Shown here one piece after another: positions 60,919 to 64,000 of a stretch of 64,000 bases of DNA. The translations under genes were made by a program, and so were the position numbers. The stretch is from Nissolia schottii (taxonomy: Eukaryota; Streptophyta; Magnoliopsida; Fabales; Fabaceae): positions 61,568 to 125,567 of the forward strand of contig QANU01100624.1 of assembly GCA_003254905.1 (NCBI GenBank), read 5' to 3'. Positions within the stretch are counted from its first letter, which is position 1, and each line of letters opens with the position of its first letter. The notes beneath the pieces were generated by a model. That model was not told the DNA's origin and did no database searches. It saw only the letters and a list, made by a program, of their open reading frames with translations.

Positions 60919-62403
60919 ATACTTTAATTATATATATGTATATGGATGTGGGGTGGTAGGTCAGCAGAAATAAAAATGTTCATGGATTAGTACCTATATG
61001 CTTTACATATATATTGTTAAACTCATGTGAGCCACTTAACTATATCTAACTTCATTGTTTATGGAGAAATTTTATTTAAACCCACCATATATGCATATAC
61101 ACATAGTACGGACATAGTATATAAATGTGAACGTGGGTGAGTGTTGAATTAGACGTGTGTCAAGATGTAAAAGTGTTTTAGATGTTGTATTTAGTGTTAA
61201 AACGTTACATATAAATAATACACATCTTATATTCATTTAAAACAATTTTAAATTCTAACACTTTGAACAAAAATTTTGATGTGTCTTGAAGCATCATGTT
61301 GAATACTCCAAAGTACACAATAAATTATATTTAAAATATATTTAACATGTCACTCCATATTGGAATAAAGTGATAGTGGATTTGAGAGATCTCAGATGGG
61401 TTGTAATCTAAATATGAAGCAAAATCATGATACAACAAGGTTAACAACTTAAGTTAGAATTAGGATTTAGTTTTAATTTGTTTCATCTATCTAATCTTTC
61501 AAATATATATAGATGATGTTTTTGATGAGTTTTAAGTGTGGGTGTAAAAAAAGAGTTTCACATTAATTAATGAATGACTGAGTGAAGTGTTTATAAGTGG
61601 GAGTCTTAATGTTTTAAGTTAAAATATGAAGTCTGACCCAATTATGTGGTATCTGACTTAGTTCATTGGCATGATCTCTCCGAATTTTGAACTCCCTCAT
61701 CCTAACACTTTTATCTTATTGTTATGTCTAATAATTTATCTTTCTATTATAGTCACCTAATTAAGCAAGTGATGACAAGTTTGAAAAGGAGATGCAAAAA
61801 GCAGGCGAAGGAAGATATATACTATAGCCTAGCGATGAATAAATGTTTCTTCTTTCGAATATGTGTCGTGACTCTCTTGGCTCAATCCTCTTGGATGTGT
61901 TGCATTCACCAAAAATATCTTAGCCTTCACTTAATGTTTGGCTTCATAGTTAGTGACAGTTACAAGTAGTACAGTTATTTTCAGGTAATTGGTTAGGCGA
62001 CGATAGCTTCGCCTGCAAGCCACTTCAGTTGTATATTGAATCTTGCTCCATTCAAGGTCCTTGAGCTTCCTCTCTATCACTTAAAAAAAAAAGAAGAAAA
62101 GAAAGGCTCGCTGATTATGTTTTGTATGAAGCCCCGGAGGGTCCTATATATATCTGAATTCTATTTTAGTCAAAGGGACGTATAAAATGAACTCCATGAT
62201 AGAGTCCAAAAGTAGAGTATATATGGAAGTCTTTTTAAACTTTTGAAAACACGAGATGAAACAAAAATGGGATGGGGGAAACTTATAATTTGTGTCACGT
62301 TTTTTTTTGGTGCAACTCAACGTAAAATCCTACAAAATAATAACTACACCTTTTACAACTTGTTATGTATAAATAATATTTTGGGTTTTACCCGAGTATT
62401 CGC

Positions 62404-62444
<41 letters not shown>

Positions 62445-62984
62445 AAGAAAGGAGATTAATCTTTTTGAGTAAACTTACCTTCTTAATAAATATATACATA
62501 TATATATAATTGATCTGAGTTTTTTTTTATTTAAATTTTTTAAGTCGTATCATTTATCATTATAAGCTGTCTTAGCTTTATTTTTTTTTCCCTTCTTGTT
62601 AAGAGTCCTATTATTTGAACATTATAAAACAATAAAAGGGGCATTTAAGGGGAAAAAATTATAAGTGATAGAAATACTAGAAAAATGAGTTGCAAAGTGA
62701 CATACACTTACCAATTCTTATAGTATAAATCATATGGTATTTCCGTATAATAAGGAAAATGTTTTGAATATAATGAAAATTAACCAACTTATTGTCAACA
62801 CGTTTAATTTTCATTTTCTCTCTTCTCTCTTCTGCTTTTTTTCACGTTCTTTCTTCTTCTTTATTCTTTTTTCCTTTTCTCTACTACTCTCCTTTACTTC
62901 CTTTTTTCTACTTTGTTTTTTATTCTTCACAATATCTTATAGATTTTAGAGTTTTCGTTTTCATTTCTATCATATTTTTTGTTT
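60919..62984. other. Intergenic, no gene seen
   Basis: AT-rich DNA including an (AT)n microsatellite at 62407-62441 and a T/C-rich tract at 62800-62940. No gene is supported. Confidence 0.5.
62407..62441. repeat. (AT)n microsatellite
   Basis: About seventeen AT units. Confidence 0.85.
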
Positions 62985-63360
62985 TTGGGTATTCAAAAGT
63001 TTATATATGCATATAGAAAAGTTTGTACATATTTAATTTGTTCAAAAGTTCGTGTATGTGAACACAAAAGTTTTTTTCCTTCATATTCATTTTCATTTTC
63101 GTCATTTTTTTTTGTTTTTTGGTGTCAAAAGTTTGTGCATGCATATTCAAAAATTTGTTTACGTGAGCATTAAAGTTTTTTTTCTCCGTTCATTTTCGTC
63201 ATATTCTTTGTTTTTTGTTGTCCAAAAGTTTGTGTATGTAAGCACTAAAATTTTCTTCCTTTGTGTTCGTTTTTGTTTTCGTTTTATTCTTTGTTTTGAT
63301 TGTTGTAAAGTTTGTGCACGTGAGTTCAAAAATTTATGTATCTGTTTTAAAAAGTTAGTG
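62985..63360 (+). repeat. Degenerate tandem array, unit ~85-100 bp
   Basis: At least four units start with CAAAAGTTTGTGTATGTGA-like sequence, near 62994, 63044, 63126 and 63221, with a partial one near 63305. Each is followed by GAGCA-type sequence, a T-run, TTCATTTTCGTCAT and TTCTTTGTTTTTTG. The repetitive frames it yields are artefacts. Confidence 0.6.
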
Positions 63361-63915
63361 TATGATAGTCTATGCATTTAGAGTGTGAGTGGGGAGCAAG
63401 AGAAAAAAGTGTGACAGTTACATTTTACTATTTAATATTGTGACACAAATATAGTTTTATTGAATTTTCATATTTAAAATTTTTTGTACAAGTGTATAAA
63501 AAAATTTGTACACGTGGTCCTCACTGTGTATAGCGTACATAGTTATATGATTACTGAATTTCAATTATATGCGTAACATTACTATACAATAATGCCTTAC
63601 CAATACGTTATATGATAAATCATGGTATTCCCGTAATAATGCCTAACAAATAAGTATGAAAACCATTTCTCTTTTCTATAAGATACGAAAAGTATTCATA
63701 TATTTGCTTGAATCTTCTCCCTTTCTAGATACTACCTCTCACGCCTATCAAAAACACCACGTCCAAATAGTTAATCATTTTCCCCCCTCACAAAGTTATA
63801 TTTCATGTTCCATCTTTACCATATTAGAAAAGACAAAAAACCATTAATTATTCACACATGGAAATGAAAGGCAACACACTCTTGGTGTGGGACGGGAGAA
63901 AGGAAGTGCACGTTG
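63361..63915. other. Upstream region of a gene beyond the right edge
   Basis: AT-rich. It contains further TTTGTACA or TTTGTACACGTGG phrases near 63485-63518, possibly strays of the array. A CACGTGG core lies at 63512. Confidence 0.4.
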
Positions 63916-63921
63916 TATATA
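63916..63921 (+). promoter_or_regulatory. TATA box of a gene starting outside the window
   Basis: TATATA in the context GTTGTATATAGTGG, followed ~30 bases later by an A/C-rich leader (63950-64000) ending in (CAA)n. That composition is typical of plant 5' untranslated leaders. No ATG occurs between 63960 and the window end, so the coding part would lie to the right. Confidence 0.45.
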
Positions 63922-64000
63922 GTGGCCGGTATAGTAGCAAAACTAGCAACCCTAACACCATATACTCACTCACTAACCCAACCAACAACAACAACAACAA

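Noticed and set aside
62734..63381. Overlapping Phe/Ser-rich frames, seemingly repeated protein
   Set aside because: They are produced by a T-rich tract and a degenerate tandem array, not by a coding gene.
1..64000. CRISPR arrays, operons, bacterial promoters, rRNA or complete tRNA genes
   Set aside because: None seen. The repeats present are microsatellites and eukaryotic transposons, and no full tRNA cloverleaf was recognised by eye.

Overview
The window is nuclear DNA of a flowering plant, most likely a eudicot. It is AT-rich and the genes carry GT-AG introns. The genes belong to land-plant families: an ABCG21-like half-size ABC transporter, an AWPM-19 membrane protein, a trihelix-like factor and a CYP21-4 cyclophilin. 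The spacers hold plant LTR retrotransposons, Stowaway-type, hAT-type and CACTA-type DNA transposons and many microsatellites. Nothing prokaryotic, organellar or CRISPR-like is visible. The species cannot be named from the sequence alone.

Layout. 1-20 kb has no gene I can support. It holds a fold-back element, a solo LTR with a perfect 5-bp duplication, three Stowaway-like MITEs, a poly(A)-ended retroposon, a 2.65-kb Ty3/gypsy deletion derivative (12453-15101, duplication CATTT) and one end of a CACTA element. 20-24.3 kb is a complete five-exon ABCG21-like gene with TATA box and a (TATC)n leader. 25.5-27.6 kb has two related copies of a small Lys/Ala-rich sequence, neither with an intact start. 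28.6-29.2 kb is a 570-bp element with a perfect 8-bp duplication. 30.65-31.5 kb is a complete AWPM-19 gene with an ABA-response-type promoter element. 33-37 kb is a MITE cluster, one member split by a 1.7-kb reverse-oriented solo LTR. 37.56-38.34 kb is an assembly gap, followed by the last coding exon of a probable trihelix transcription factor. 44.55-47.52 kb is a complete seven-exon CYP21-4-like cyclophilin gene. 50.87-55.47 kb is a decayed Ty1/copia element with a hAT-type MITE nested in its leader. 60.08-60.91 kb is a TRIM-type miniature LTR element with its own minisatellite. 62.99-63.36 kb is a degenerate tandem array. The last ~90 bases look like the TATA box and CAA-rich leader of a gene that begins just outside the window.

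The genes are not functionally linked. Two membrane proteins (ABCG21-like, AWPM-19), a nuclear factor and an endomembrane cyclophilin simply lie side by side. The main interest is the layered transposon record. Several elements keep exact target-site duplications, and two nested insertions show order of arrival: LTR into Stowaway at 33.1-35.2 kb, and hAT MITE into copia at 51.3 kb. I found no convincing new biological system. The least explained items are the Lys-rich gene pair, the palindrome-rich 570-bp element and the miniature LTR element with an internal repeat array.
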